Of a stretch of 32,209 nt of DNA, positions 14,879-23,334 are shown in pieces. Position 1 is the stretch's first letter. Every line of letters starts with the position of its first letter. A model generated the notes under the pieces. The model was not told the DNA's origin, did no database searches, and worked only from the letters and a program-made list of their open reading frames with translations. The stretch is from Polaribacter sp. GTDB taxonomy: Bacteria; Bacteroidota; Bacteroidia; Flavobacteriales; Flavobacteriaceae. The translations under genes and the position numbers were made by a program. Where the stretch lies: positions 1 to 32,209 of the forward strand of contig JANREL010000071.1 of assembly GCA_030758355.1 (NCBI GenBank), read 5' to 3'.

Positions 14879-16366
14879 TTACTCATTTTTAAGCATTCTT
14901 GTTCGATCTCTTAGGGTATGTTTTAATAATATTTTGTGGCTCTCGTGAATAACTTCTGGGTCATTTCTTAAACTCCACAAAATTTCACTTGCTTTTTTTC
15001 TTGCAGATTTTGCATTTACAATTGGATAAGGATAGTCAATACCCAATTCAAAATTGTTAAATTGTTGATCTAAAGGGGTCATTAAATACGGTTCATGAAT
15101 GAATGGTAATGGTAGGTTTTTCAATTCAGGAACCCATTCTTTTATAAAATGAGCATCTTCGTCATGTTCCAAACTATTTTTTACAGGATTGTAAATTCGG
15201 ATGTTATTGATGCCTGTTTCAGCGGCTTGCATTTGCAACTGTGGAAAGTGAATTCCAGGCTCAAAATCCAAAAACATTTGCGATAAATGATGCGTTGCTT
15301 CTTGCCAAGGTTGCCACAAAATGTGCGTAAAAAAGGATACTAATAGCGAGCGCATTCTAAAGTTTAAATACCCAGTTTCGTTCAAACAACGCATACTTGC
15401 ATCTACCAGAGGAAACCCTGTTTTTCCTTCCATCCAAGCTTTTTTATATTCAGCAGAAATACTTTTTTTCAATTTATGATAGCCTTTATTGATGCTGGCA
15501 TTTTCCATAGTATGCTCCATTTCAAACTTTTGAATAAAATGTGCTTGCCAACGTAATCTTGAAATAAATGGGCCAAAATGACGTTTGTTTTGTTCGGTTT
15601 TAACGGTTTGTGCTTTCTGAAAAACTTGTCTGATAGATAAATTTCCCCAAGCAATATAGGGAGACAATCTACTGCTACTTTTTCTTGATAATGACGGTTT
15701 TGAAATATGAAACATGTAGTCTTTGTGACGATCTTCAAAAAATGAATTGGCATATCTCCATGCCATTTTTGTACCTCCTTTTTGGAAAATTTTAGAAATT
15801 GGTGTTGATAAATCTGTTACTAAAAATGATTTTTCTAACTGATTAATTTCATCAATACTTAGTAATTTTTCTGATTTAATTTCATTCAAAATTTGTGGTT
15901 CATTCATGTAATCTTCCCACTTTTCAAACCAATCTTCTCGATCAAGCAATCCTCTTAAAACACCATTATTTATGTTTTCAACCCATTCAATAGAGTAGTT
16001 TCTGCAAAATCTTTTAAATTCTTTATCTCGATTAAAAGTGATGAGTAAACCTGTTTCTTGATGCGAAAAAACACTATGAATGGAATAATAATTTAAAATT
16101 TGATTGAAAGCAGTTACAACTTCGGTGGTCACACACAAAACCTTTGAGTTATGAATTGCTAAATCTTCATTCAAATCAACTAAAGACTGCTTGATGAAAT
16201 TCCAATGACGTTCGTGATAATGAGGGTCTTCTAACAAAGATTTTTCAAAAACATATAAGAATAACACTCGTTTTTTGGATGATAAAGCATTAAAAATAGT
16301 CTCATTATCTTGTAAACGTAAATCACGTTTTAGCCAAACAACTGATATTTCTTCTTTAGTATTCAT
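14879..16366 (-). CDS. Photolyase/cryptochrome family protein of atypical type
   Basis: 495 aa. The N-terminal antenna-like domain begins VVWLKRDLRLQDNE, and the FAD domain has SSSRLSPYIAWGNLSIRQ, RLRWQAHF, EGKTGFPLVDASMRCL, YLNFRMRS and IRIYNPVKN. It departs from ordinary photolyases around residues 371-385: where the usual NxGxWQW motif stands it reads HFPQLQMQAAETG. By eye this replaces both the Asn facing the flavin N5 and the FAD-proximal Trp. A tail of about 90 residues follows (ARKKASEILWSLRNDPEV). I recall similar sequences in other marine bacteria, so it is a subfamily, not damage. Repair specificity, or a sensor role, is open. Its ATG overlaps the (6-4)-type gene by 11 bp. Confidence 0.85.
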   Translation of the reverse strand: MNTKEEISVVWLKRDLRLQDNETIFNALSSKKRVLFLYVFEKSLLEDPHYHERHWNFIKQSLVDLNEDLAIHNSKVLCVTTEVVTAFNQILNYYSIHSVFSHQETGLLITFNRDKEFKRFCRNYSIEWVENINNGVLRGLLDREDWFEKWEDYMNEPQILNEIKSEKLLSIDEINQLEKSFLVTDLSTPISKIFQKGGTKMAWRYANSFFEDRHKDYMFHISKPSLSRKSSSRLSPYIAWGNLSIRQVFQKAQTVKTEQNKRHFGPFISRLRWQAHFIQKFEMEHTMENASINKGYHKLKKSISAEYKKAWMEGKTGFPLVDASMRCLNETGYLNFRMRSLLVSFFTHILWQPWQEATHHLSQMFLDFEPGIHFPQLQMQAAETGINNIRIYNPVKNSLEHDEDAHFIKEWVPELKNLPLPFIHEPYLMTPLDQQFNNFELGIDYPYPIVNAKSARKKASEILWSLRNDPEVIHESHKILLKHTLRDRTRMLKNE

Positions 16367-17888
16367 CCAAATGGTTGATAATATGATGTGCTTTTTCTTG
16401 AATGGCCGTAATTTCTGATGCAGGCATTTTGTTGAGTATACTGTACATCATTTTCATTCTGAAATTGGAGGCTAATTGTGCTCGTTTTTCATCCAAAAAA
16501 TTCCAGTATAAACTATTGAAAGGACAGGCGTTTTTGGTTGTTTTTTCTTTGTAATTATAGGCGCAAGAACCGCAGTAATTACTCATTTTTTGAATGTAAC
16601 TTCCTGAGGAAACATAGGGTTTTGTGGCAATTTTTCCACCATCAGCAAACTGGCTCATGCCTCTTGTATTGGGCAATTGCACCCATTCTATGGCATCTAC
16701 GTAAATTCCCAAATACCAAGCGTCAATTTCATCAGGATGAATTTGTGCGAGCAACGCAAAATTTCCAGTAATCATCAACCGTTGAATGTGATGTGCATAG
16801 CCATTATCTAATGAATTTTTTACGGCATTTTTCACACAATTCATGTTCGTTTTTCCTGTCCAAAAAAACGATGGAAGTTTATTTTTATTTTGTAAAAAAT
16901 TTTCTGTCTTATAATTTGGCATCAACATCCAATACATGCCACGCATGTACTCGCGCCAACCAATAATTTGACGTATAAACCCTTCTACTTGCGAAATGTC
17001 AATTTCATCTGATCTTTCACTATAGGTTTGCAACACTTTTTCGATAATTTCTTTAGGAGAAATCATTTTGGTGTTCATTGCAAAAGATAATTTTGAATGA
17101 AAAAGAAAAACGGTATCTGTGTGCATAGCATCCTGATAATCACCAAAATGAATCAATAAATGCTCGCAAAAATAATCCAATTGTGCTAAAGATTGTGCTC
17201 GGTTTATAGGATATTCAAAATACTTTGCATTGATATTTCCTATGGTTTTGATACCTGTATTTTTGATTTCTTCAACAATAGTTGAAACATCATTGTCAAA
17301 ATTTTTTGTTGGTGGAATCAATACTTCTTGATTCCATTTTTTTCTGTTGGATTTATCGTAATTCCAAATGCCACCTTCAGGTTGATTATTGACCATTAGA
17401 ATTTGGTGTTTTTTACGCATTTCACGATAAAAATTTTCCATCAAAAATTGCTTTTTTCCTGAAAAAAATATCGCTAAATCCTCTCTTTTTGTATAAAAAT
17501 GCTCCGTTGAAAAAACAGTAGATTTTATGCTGATTTGATTGCAAAAGTCAGCTAGTTGTTTGTCTAATCGATATTCATCAGGTTCTTGATATTCAAATTT
17601 ATCAATATTGTGTTCATTGAATAGCGATAGTAAATTTTCAGTGAGTTGTTGTTTGTTTTTAGAGTCATTTATTTTTACATAAATTACCTTATGATTTTCA
17701 CTTTCAATATTTTCAGCAAAAGCTCTCATAGCAGCAAAAAATCCAACCACTTTTTGAATATGATGCGTTACATAATCCGTTTCTTGACGCATTTCAAAAA
17801 TGCAATAAATTACAGTATCATCCACATTAGAAAACCAAGAATGATTGCTATTTAATTGATCACCAAGAAGTAAGCGTAATGTATTCAT
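16356..17888 (-). CDS. Iron-sulfur bacterial (6-4)-type photolyase (FeS-BCP)
   Basis: 510 aa. It starts LRLLLGDQLNSNHSWF, the family signature. Four cysteines at 351, 439, 442 and 455 (NMNCVKN, YCGSC, ACPFNSLYW) match, offset by one, those I recall binding the 4Fe-4S cluster of Agrobacterium PhrB. HHIQR (366-370) gives the HHxxR motif of its active site, and the GYAHHIQRLM and WVQLPNTRGMSQFADGG blocks are typical. The family repairs (6-4) photoproducts using FAD and usually a dimethylribityllumazine antenna. It overlaps the next gene by 11 bp and starts 1 bp after the DASH gene's stop. All key residues are present. Confidence 0.93.
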   Translation of the reverse strand: MNTLRLLLGDQLNSNHSWFSNVDDTVIYCIFEMRQETDYVTHHIQKVVGFFAAMRAFAENIESENHKVIYVKINDSKNKQQLTENLLSLFNEHNIDKFEYQEPDEYRLDKQLADFCNQISIKSTVFSTEHFYTKREDLAIFFSGKKQFLMENFYREMRKKHQILMVNNQPEGGIWNYDKSNRKKWNQEVLIPPTKNFDNDVSTIVEEIKNTGIKTIGNINAKYFEYPINRAQSLAQLDYFCEHLLIHFGDYQDAMHTDTVFLFHSKLSFAMNTKMISPKEIIEKVLQTYSERSDEIDISQVEGFIRQIIGWREYMRGMYWMLMPNYKTENFLQNKNKLPSFFWTGKTNMNCVKNAVKNSLDNGYAHHIQRLMITGNFALLAQIHPDEIDAWYLGIYVDAIEWVQLPNTRGMSQFADGGKIATKPYVSSGSYIQKMSNYCGSCAYNYKEKTTKNACPFNSLYWNFLDEKRAQLASNFRMKMMYSILNKMPASEITAIQEKAHHIINHLDEY

Positions 17889-17889
17889 T

Positions 17890-19197
17890 TTAAAACAAGG
17901 TTTTTTCTAACCAAATATTCCTGAATTTATGGTTTCCATCATAATTTTGTGCTTGCAACTGCGTATTGAATTTTCGATCTCTAGGATCATTGCCAACTCC
18001 AGAAACATACAACCAATTCCCATAATTGCTATGCACATCATAATCCAACAACATCGATTCAAAATAGGCGGCTCCAATTCTCCAGTCCAACAATAATTCT
18101 TTCGCAAAATACGAAGCAACATTCTGTCTTCCTCTGTTACTCATCCACCCTGTTTCTTTCAATTCAATCATGTTTGCGTTCACAAAATCATCTTTTGTTC
18201 TTCCTTCTATCCAATCTGTGATGCCTTTTTTATTGAAATTCCAATGATAATCTCTGTCTAAAATTCCCCCAATTTTAAAGATTTTAGAGCCGTATTTTAG
18301 CGAAATAAATTTAAAATAATCTCTCCAAATCAATTCAAATACAATCCAATATGTTGAGTCGTTTGCGCCAAATTCCTTTTCATAACTCTTTAATTTCCAA
18401 TAAATCATTTTTGGGGAAATACTGCCATTTGCCAACCAAGGAGAAAATTTTGTACTGTAATCAATACCAACTAAACCATTTCTGGTATTTTTATAAATGG
18501 ATGCTTTTTTGCTTTCAAAAAGGTAGTACTCCAATCTTTTTAAACCTTCAGTTTCTCCACCTTTAAAAGGAAAAGCAGTATTTCTATGCGTGACAAAAGT
18601 TTTAAAACCCAATTCTTGTAAACTCGGAATTTTTGTGAAATTTTCTATCAAATTTGACTCACTCAATTTTGAAATCGGAATTTGAGCATCAATTTTTACT
18701 TTTTTTTCCACACCTTTTCTGAATTCAGTAAACACGTCAGGAATGTTTGAAAAATTAGTTGAAACTGCATTTGGATGATATAAAAATTGATCAAAATCTT
18801 CTATCAATTGAACAGTTGGTAGCTTCTTTTTAATAGCGATGCATGTGTCAACTTCATCTCTTGTCCATTCTTTTTGAGTGTAGATAGATTGTACGGAAAA
18901 ATCAGCACAAATTTTAGGTAACACCTCGTCAGGACTCGAAAAATAGGTAAGAAGTGTAATGTTTAAATTTGCTAAATTTTCTTTTAAATCCGTTATAGTT
19001 TCAATCAAAAACTGAGCTCGGAATTTTTCAGTTTTTTTAAATCCGAAGACATCTTTTTCAAAATACTTAGGATCAAAAAAATAGACGGCAATTACTTTTT
19101 CATGATGGTGAATTGCTTTAAAAAGAGAAACATTATCAGAAATTCGAAGATTATTTCGAAACCAAATTATGCTTGTTGTGTTTTGTTTCTTCTGCAT
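17890..19197 (-). CDS. DASH-family cryptochrome
   Basis: 435 aa. DASH hallmarks are [13 protein letters not shown] at the start, [93 protein letters not shown] and the C-terminal [11 protein letters not shown] and [14 protein letters not shown] proteins bind FAD and a folate antenna and repair CPD lesions in single-stranded DNA or loop structures; some also signal. Its ATG lies 31 bp inside the DUF2256 gene, and it is followed 1 bp later by the (6-4)-type gene, so translation is coupled. The residues are complete; the length is near the lower end for the family. Confidence 0.94.
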   Translation of the reverse strand: MQKKQNTTSIIWFRNNLRISDNVSLFKAIHHHEKVIAVYFFDPKYFEKDVFGFKKTEKFRAQFLIETITDLKENLANLNITLLTYFSSPDEVLPKICADFSVQSIYTQKEWTRDEVDTCIAIKKKLPTVQLIEDFDQFLYHPNAVSTNFSNIPDVFTEFRKGVEKKVKIDAQIPISKLSESNLIENFTKIPSLQELGFKTFVTHRNTAFPFKGGETEGLKRLEYYLFESKKASIYKNTRNGLVGIDYSTKFSPWLANGSISPKMIYWKLKSYEKEFGANDSTYWIVFELIWRDYFKFISLKYGSKIFKIGGILDRDYHWNFNKKGITDWIEGRTKDDFVNANMIELKETGWMSNRGRQNVASYFAKELLLDWRIGAAYFESMLLDYDVHSNYGNWLYVSGVGNDPRDRKFNTQLQAQNYDGNHKFRNIWLEKTLF

Positions 19198-19307
19198 TTT
19201 TCGCTACAATATTTTACGTTTTCCCAGTTTTTCTCCCATTTTTTTCTCCAAGTGTAAGGCTTGTTGCAAACCAAACAATTCTTTTGAGGAAGGTTTTCTT
19301 TTTTCAC
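19167..19307 (-). CDS. DUF2256 zinc-ribbon-like small protein (GTG start)
   Basis: 46 aa, not in the ORF track. Reading from a GTG at 19307, 3 bp after the SDR stop, gives [34 protein letters not shown] and SEKCRRNK. Two Cys pairs (CxxC and CxxxxC) and the TWRKKW motif match the DUF2256 family, a small putative zinc protein found beside cryptochrome-DASH genes. An in-frame stop two codons upstream leaves GTG as the only sensible start. Its last 31 bp overlap the DASH coding start. Function is unknown; DASH co-occurrence suggests a shared role, which is inference. Confidence 0.85.
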   Translation of the reverse strand: MKKENLPQKNCLVCNKPYTWRKKWEKNWENVKYCSEKCRRNKTQQA

Positions 19308-19310
19308 TTT

Positions 19311-20732
19311 TTACTTATTGATGTTGTTGATCATTCCATTAAAAACAAACCAATGAAATGGCATTACTGCATACCAATACAATCTACCAGCAATTCCAGT
19401 AGGTCTAAAAGTTGCTGTTTGATAAAGGAAATTTCCTTCTATTTTAAATTCTAACCAAGCTTCTCCGGGTAAAATCATTTCTGCATACAACAACAATTTC
19501 CCTTTTTCTTTATCTGCATAAATTACTCTCCAAAAATCCAAAGCATCACCAGCATTTAGCTCTGTTGGATGTCTTCTGCCTCTTCTTAATCCGGCTCCAC
19601 CAAAAAAATGATCTAAAAATCCTCTTATTTTCCACAAAAAAGTGCCATAATACCAACCCGTTTCACCGCCAATCGCCCAAATTTTCTCACGTACATTTTC
19701 CAGATTTTTCAATTTTCTTTTTTTTGAATCTTTAAAACAACCAAATTCGGGAACATTGATAAATTCGTGCACATAATTTTTTAATTTTCCACTACTTATG
19801 TAAGAATCTTTCCAACTTGAGATAATGCTGTTTTGTTCTATTTTTTTGAAAGCCAATTCTACAGCTTCTTTGTAAGTCATTGGATTGACATTCAAAATTT
19901 TATTGATATCACTTTTATTGCCAATTACTTCAACACCCATTGAGTTTACTAATGAACTCGCCAATTTATAAGAAGTTGATGTTACAAAATACAACCAATA
20001 AGAAGATAATTTTGGGGTCATTACAGGAACCGTTATAATCCATCTTTTTAACTTTCTAACTTCAGAAAATTGTAATAACATTTCTTTATAAGTCAATATT
20101 TCAGGACCAAAAATGTCATACGATTTATTGAAAACTTCTTTTTTATTCAGTGAATTATGAAGAAAGCTCAACACATCTCTTATTGCCAAAGGCTGTGTTT
20201 TTGTATTCAACCATTTGGGAGCTATCATAGCGGGTAATTTCTCAACCAAATCTCTGATGATTTCAAAAGACGAACTTCCAGAACCTACAATAATTCCTGC
20301 TTTGAAAGTTGTTAACGCATATTTTTCAGAAGTTAAGGTGTTTTCAACATTTTTTCTTGATAATAAATGTTTGGAAAGCTTGGTGTCATTGGTGATTCCG
20401 CTTAAATAAATGACCTGTTGTATGCTTGATTTTTCGGCAAAACGTTTAAAATTAAGTGCACATTTTTCTTCCAAAATATGAAATTCTCTGGCAGAATTTG
20501 TCATGGAATGAATCAAGTAATATGCAAAATCAATATCTGTAGGAATTTTTTCAATACTTTTTGAGTCTAAAAAATCAGCTTCAACTAAAATTATTTGCTC
20601 TCTTTTTTTAAAGTAATTTTCAGCTCTTTTTAAATCTCTTACAGGGCAAACAATTGTGTGGCCATCATTTAATAATAATGGAATCAAGCGTTTTCCTATA
20701 TAGCCTGTTGCACCTGTAACTAGAATTTTCAT
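19311..20732 (-). CDS. SDR family NAD(P)-binding protein with C-terminal DUF2867
   Basis: 473 aa. Residues 1 to about 230 form an atypical SDR (NmrA-like) domain: VTGATGYIGKRLIPLLL, an acidic loop, YYLIHSMTN, IYLSGI and TTFKAGIIVGSGSSSFEI. The C-terminal half (WAIGGETGWYYGTFLWKIRG, FLDHFFGGAGLRRGRRHP, FRPTGIAGRLYWYAVMPFHWF) is DUF2867, a putative ligand-binding domain. This fusion is common near photolyases in many bacteria; its substrate is unknown. It is packed 1 bp after the flavin reductase gene and 3 bp before DUF2256. The GxTGxIG cofactor motif is complete. Confidence 0.9.
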   Translation of the reverse strand: MKILVTGATGYIGKRLIPLLLNDGHTIVCPVRDLKRAENYFKKREQIILVEADFLDSKSIEKIPTDIDFAYYLIHSMTNSAREFHILEEKCALNFKRFAEKSSIQQVIYLSGITNDTKLSKHLLSRKNVENTLTSEKYALTTFKAGIIVGSGSSSFEIIRDLVEKLPAMIAPKWLNTKTQPLAIRDVLSFLHNSLNKKEVFNKSYDIFGPEILTYKEMLLQFSEVRKLKRWIITVPVMTPKLSSYWLYFVTSTSYKLASSLVNSMGVEVIGNKSDINKILNVNPMTYKEAVELAFKKIEQNSIISSWKDSYISSGKLKNYVHEFINVPEFGCFKDSKKRKLKNLENVREKIWAIGGETGWYYGTFLWKIRGFLDHFFGGAGLRRGRRHPTELNAGDALDFWRVIYADKEKGKLLLYAEMILPGEAWLEFKIEGNFLYQTATFRPTGIAGRLYWYAVMPFHWFVFNGMINNINK

Positions 20733-20733
20733 G

Positions 20734-21360
20734 TTATTTTGTGCTTTTTATTGGTCTTTGATAAGAAAGTTGTTTCTTAAATGTTGGCGTAGCATACGTA
20801 TCCAAACCATTGATAGCAACCACTTTTCCTAATGACAAATTGATGAGTCCATCTTCTTGTAACAATTCATCATTCACATATAATTCCTGAATTTGAGCAA
20901 CAATCAACATCACATCATTAGAGGGAACATAAATTTCTTCGATAAATTTCATGTTCATTTGTACAGGGGCATTTTTTACAAAAGGAGCTTTAAAATCTCC
21001 CTTAAATTCCGGTTCTAGATTTGTCATTTCAAACTCTGAAATTTCTTCAGGATATTTTGCAGAAGTATGGTGCGCATCTTCTATGATATCTTCCCAAATA
21101 TGATTGATGGTAAAAGTTCCGGTTTCTTTGATGTTTTTATAGGTGTCTCTTGGAACTGTAGTTGGTCTTAAAATAAATCCTAAAGTTGGTGGATTTGAAC
21201 CTAAATGAGTTACAGAACTAAAGATTGCAACATTGGTAATTCCTTCATTTGAAATAGTTCCTAATAAATTTGCAGATTTAAATCCCGAACAACTGTTGAT
21301 GAGATTTATTTTATAAATTTTATGAAGTTTATTTATGTCTTTTGTGTCAAAAAATTTCAT
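20734..21360 (-). CDS. Flavin reductase-like (FMN-binding split barrel) family protein
   Basis: 208 aa. The fold is seen in SCSGFKSANLLGTISNEGITNVAIFSS, PPTLGFILRPTTVPRDTYKNI, TGTFTINHI, the DAHHTSAKYP stretch and INGLDTYATP near the C-terminus. This is a flavin-reductase-like split-barrel protein that would bind FMN or FAD; members reduce flavin or work as flavoproteins. First gene of the upstream unit, behind copy 1 of the duplicated promoter-operator module. A role in flavin supply or state for the photolyases is possible but not shown. I see no signal or membrane segment. Confidence 0.85.
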   Translation of the reverse strand: MKFFDTKDINKLHKIYKINLINSCSGFKSANLLGTISNEGITNVAIFSSVTHLGSNPPTLGFILRPTTVPRDTYKNIKETGTFTINHIWEDIIEDAHHTSAKYPEEISEFEMTNLEPEFKGDFKAPFVKNAPVQMNMKFIEEIYVPSNDVMLIVAQIQELYVNDELLQEDGLINLSLGKVVAINGLDTYATPTFKKQLSYQRPIKSTK

Positions 21361-21378
21361 TGATTCAATTTTACATTA

Positions 21379-21422
21379 CAAAGGTATAAATTGTTTAACC
21401 AATAACTTTTTTTATTAAACAA
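21379..21422 (-). promoter_or_regulatory. Promoter-operator module, copy 1
   Basis: Plus-strand CAAAGGTA (minus TACCTTTG, 21379-21386) is followed 4 bp later by the inverted repeat TTGTTTAA (21391-21398), 16 bp, TTAAACAA (21415-21422). The same box, half-sites and spacer length occur at 14798-14840, and AATAA is shared at the same spacer position. The leader to the flavin reductase ATG would be about 13 nt. A -33 TTG at the usual distance is not obvious here. Confidence 0.7.
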
Positions 21423-21544
21423 AAATTACGTTAAAATTTATGAAGAAAAACCCCTATAAATTTCATGAGTTTAAAAACTCGGTATGGGAGGTCCTAAATT
21501 TCGGAGTAACCAATGACTTAAAATTTAAGAATTAGAATTTTTAC

Positions 21545-21579
21545 AAAAATTAAAAACCCCGTAATTTCTTACGAGGTTT
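21545..21579 (-). terminator. Terminator of tRNA-Pro (TGG)
   Basis: On the minus strand AAACCTCGTAA pairs with TTACGGGGTTT around a GAAA tetraloop (one G-U pair), followed by a T-rich run. It begins 4 bp after the tRNA end. Confidence 0.85.
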
Positions 21580-21583
21580 AAAG

Positions 21584-21658
21584 TCGGGGTGGCAGGATTC
21601 GAACCTGCGACCTCCTGCTCCCAAAGCAGGCGCGATAACCGGGCTACGCTACACCCCG
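21584..21658 (-). tRNA. tRNA-Pro (TGG)
   Basis: 75 nt. Acceptor arms CGGGGTG/CACCCCG, discriminator A, anticodon stem CCTGC/GCAGG, loop TTTGGGA with anticodon TGG, T-loop TTCGAAT. CCA is not encoded. It has its own promoter and terminator. Confidence 0.96.
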
Positions 21659-21680
21659 AAAATGGTTTTTATTGGGACTG

Positions 21681-21709
21681 CAAATATACACTCTTTTCGA
21701 AGATTACAA
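21681..21709 (-). promoter_or_regulatory. Promoter for tRNA-Pro (TGG)
   Basis: Minus strand: TTG (21709-21707), 18 bp, TATATTTG (21688-21681), a perfect Bacteroidota TTG/TAnnTTTG pair ending 22 bp before the tRNA 5' end. Confidence 0.7.
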
Positions 21710-21790
21710 AGAAATCAAAAAATTATATTTAAAGTATTTTTTGATTAACACTTCTTATGTTTTGATTGTAAAAACTTATAAACATTCATA

Positions 21791-21819
21791 TTGATAAGAA
21801 TTAAAAAATTCTATTTTTA
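21791..21819 (+). promoter_or_regulatory. Possible promoter for trxB
   Basis: TTG (21791-21793), 18 bp, TATTTTTA (21812-21819); the last base of the -7 box differs from TAnnTTTG. It ends 21 bp before the trxB ATG. Confidence 0.45.
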
Positions 21820-21840
21820 CAACTTAAAATAGTTAGCAGT

Positions 21841-22788
21841 ATGTCAAATTCAATTGAAAAAATAAAATGTCTTATAATTGGTTCAGGACCTGCAGGTTAC
21901 ACAGCAGCAATTTATGCAGCAAGAGCAGATATGAAACCAATCATGTATACAGGAATGCAAATGGGAGGTCAGTTGACCACCACCACTGAGGTTGATAATT
22001 TTCCTGGCTATCCAAATGGAACGGATGGAACCATGATGATGGAAGATTTAAAAAAACAAGCTGAGCGTTTTGGAACAGATGTTCGTTTTGGGTTGGTAAC
22101 CAAAGTTGAATTGAGTAAAGAACTTGGAGGAATTCATAAAATAACAGTTGATGAATCAAAATTACTTGAAGTTCAGACAATTATTATTTCAACGGGTGCA
22201 ACTGCCAAATATTTAGGCATTGAAAGTGAACAAAGATTGATTGGGGGAGGAGTTTCAGCATGTGCTACCTGTGACGGATTTTTTTACAAAGGACAAGATG
22301 TTGTGGTAGTTGGAGCAGGAGATACAGCTGCTGAAGAAGCTACTTATTTGTCAAATATTTGTAGCAAAGTAACGATGCTAGTTCGTAAAGATTTTATGAG
22401 AGCTTCCAAAGCGATGCAACATAGAGTAAGTAAAACTAAAAATATTGAGGTTTTATACAATACTGAAATTGAAGAAGTTCTTGGTGAAAATGTGGTTGAA
22501 GGCGTTCGAATCATCAATAACAAAACAAATGAGACTTCAATAATTCCTGTGACAGGTGTTTTTATTGCGATTGGACATACACCAAATACGGATTTATTTA
22601 AAGGCGTTTTAGATATGGATGAAACAGGATATTTAATCACCAAAGGAAAAACTACAAAAACAAATTTGCCAGGAGTTTTTGCAGCGGGTGATGTTCAAGA
22701 TAAAGATTATAGACAGGCAGTTACAGCTGCAGGGACTGGATGTATGGCAGCATTGGATGCAGAGCGTTATTTAGGATCTTTAGAGTAA
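21841..22788 (+). CDS. trxB: Thioredoxin-disulfide reductase
   Basis: 315 aa, the usual length. FAD-binding motif IIGSGPAGYTAAIYAARA at residues 11-28, then GGQLTTTTEVDNFPGYP, the redox-active Cys141-Ala-Thr-Cys144, the NADPH motif VVGAGDTAAEEATYL, and the FAD-binding C-terminal motif GVFAAGDVQDKDYRQAVTAAGTG. It passes electrons from NADPH to thioredoxin and so could serve the peroxidase of the island. It is monocistronic, with its own promoter-like box and a strong terminator downstream. Confidence 0.97.
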   Translation: MSNSIEKIKCLIIGSGPAGYTAAIYAARADMKPIMYTGMQMGGQLTTTTEVDNFPGYPNGTDGTMMMEDLKKQAERFGTDVRFGLVTKVELSKELGGIHKITVDESKLLEVQTIIISTGATAKYLGIESEQRLIGGGVSACATCDGFFYKGQDVVVVGAGDTAAEEATYLSNICSKVTMLVRKDFMRASKAMQHRVSKTKNIEVLYNTEIEEVLGENVVEGVRIINNKTNETSIIPVTGVFIAIGHTPNTDLFKGVLDMDETGYLITKGKTTKTNLPGVFAAGDVQDKDYRQAVTAAGTGCMAALDAERYLGSLE

Positions 22789-22811
22789 TTTTTTAAAAAA
22801 AAATCAATAAT

Positions 22812-22848
22812 AAAAGAGCTTGCAATAATTTGTAAGCTCTTTTTTTTT
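22812..22848 (+). terminator. Terminator after trxB
   Basis: AAAAGAGCTT and AAGCTCTTTT pair around a 12-nt loop, followed by eight or more T. An A-run on the other side makes it potentially bidirectional. Confidence 0.85.
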
Positions 22849-23251
22849 GGTTAAAAGACAAAGTAAATTACTTTTTTTTCCATTAAATAGGCGTCCAAAG
22901 ATTCAATTGATATGTTAACTACTTTTATTGCTTAGACATAAAATTTTTGATTTATGGTTGCAAATTTGTAGGTTGGTCTGTGATAATCTTTATGCTCCTT
23001 TATGTCAAAATATATAAAAAAATTTTATTTGTAAAAAACTTTGAGATCAGAAGAGAGTGTCCAAGCTGATTGTTCTACTTTTTCAAAATCATATTGTTCC
23101 AATAGACTAGTAACTTTATAAGATTATACTCTGTCTAAAGTTTTTTCAAGTTGAGATGATACTACGTTCCGCAAATGTATAATTAAGGATTATAATCATT
23201 ATTCGGAATCATATCCATTTTGATGTTTTCAAATCATTTTTTACACGTATG
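22849..23251. other. Gene-free stretch with a possible decayed coding remnant
   Basis: About 400 bp with no intact ORF. A minus-strand segment (23025-23184) translates into a protein-like peptide interrupted by a stop and is listed separately. I see no RNA gene, repeat or promoter in the rest. Confidence 0.6.
23025..23184 (-). pseudogene. Possible remnant of an unknown protein C-terminus
   Basis: In one minus frame the translation reads IIHLRNVVSSQLEKTLDRV, a TAA (23126-23124), then SYKVTSLLEQYDFEKVEQSA and WTLSSDLKVFYK before a stop at 23025. The composition is protein-like and has no ATG of its own, so it may be the eroded 3' end of a gene. I do not recognise the family, and it may be chance. 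Confidence 0.3.
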
Positions 23252-23280
23252 AAAAAAGACCATTTTTACAAACGGTCTTT
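23252..23280 (-). terminator. Terminator of the fadN-A-E operon
   Basis: On the minus strand AAAGACC pairs with GGTCTTT, followed by a T-run, 55 bp after the fadE stop. Confidence 0.8.
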
Positions 23281-23334
23281 CTACATAATCAACTAGATTT
23301 CAAAACTTTAAAATTTTGAAATCCAAATTATATT

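Noticed and set aside
17907-18122. 71-aa minus-strand ORF inside the DASH gene
   Set aside because: Same-strand shadow in another frame; no independent start context and the DASH frame carries all family motifs.
9038-21658. tRNA genes as integration sites for the photobiology island
   Set aside because: tRNA genes flank the island on both sides, but I see no integrase, no direct repeat of a tRNA 3' end, and base composition like the surroundings, so a mobile island is not supported.
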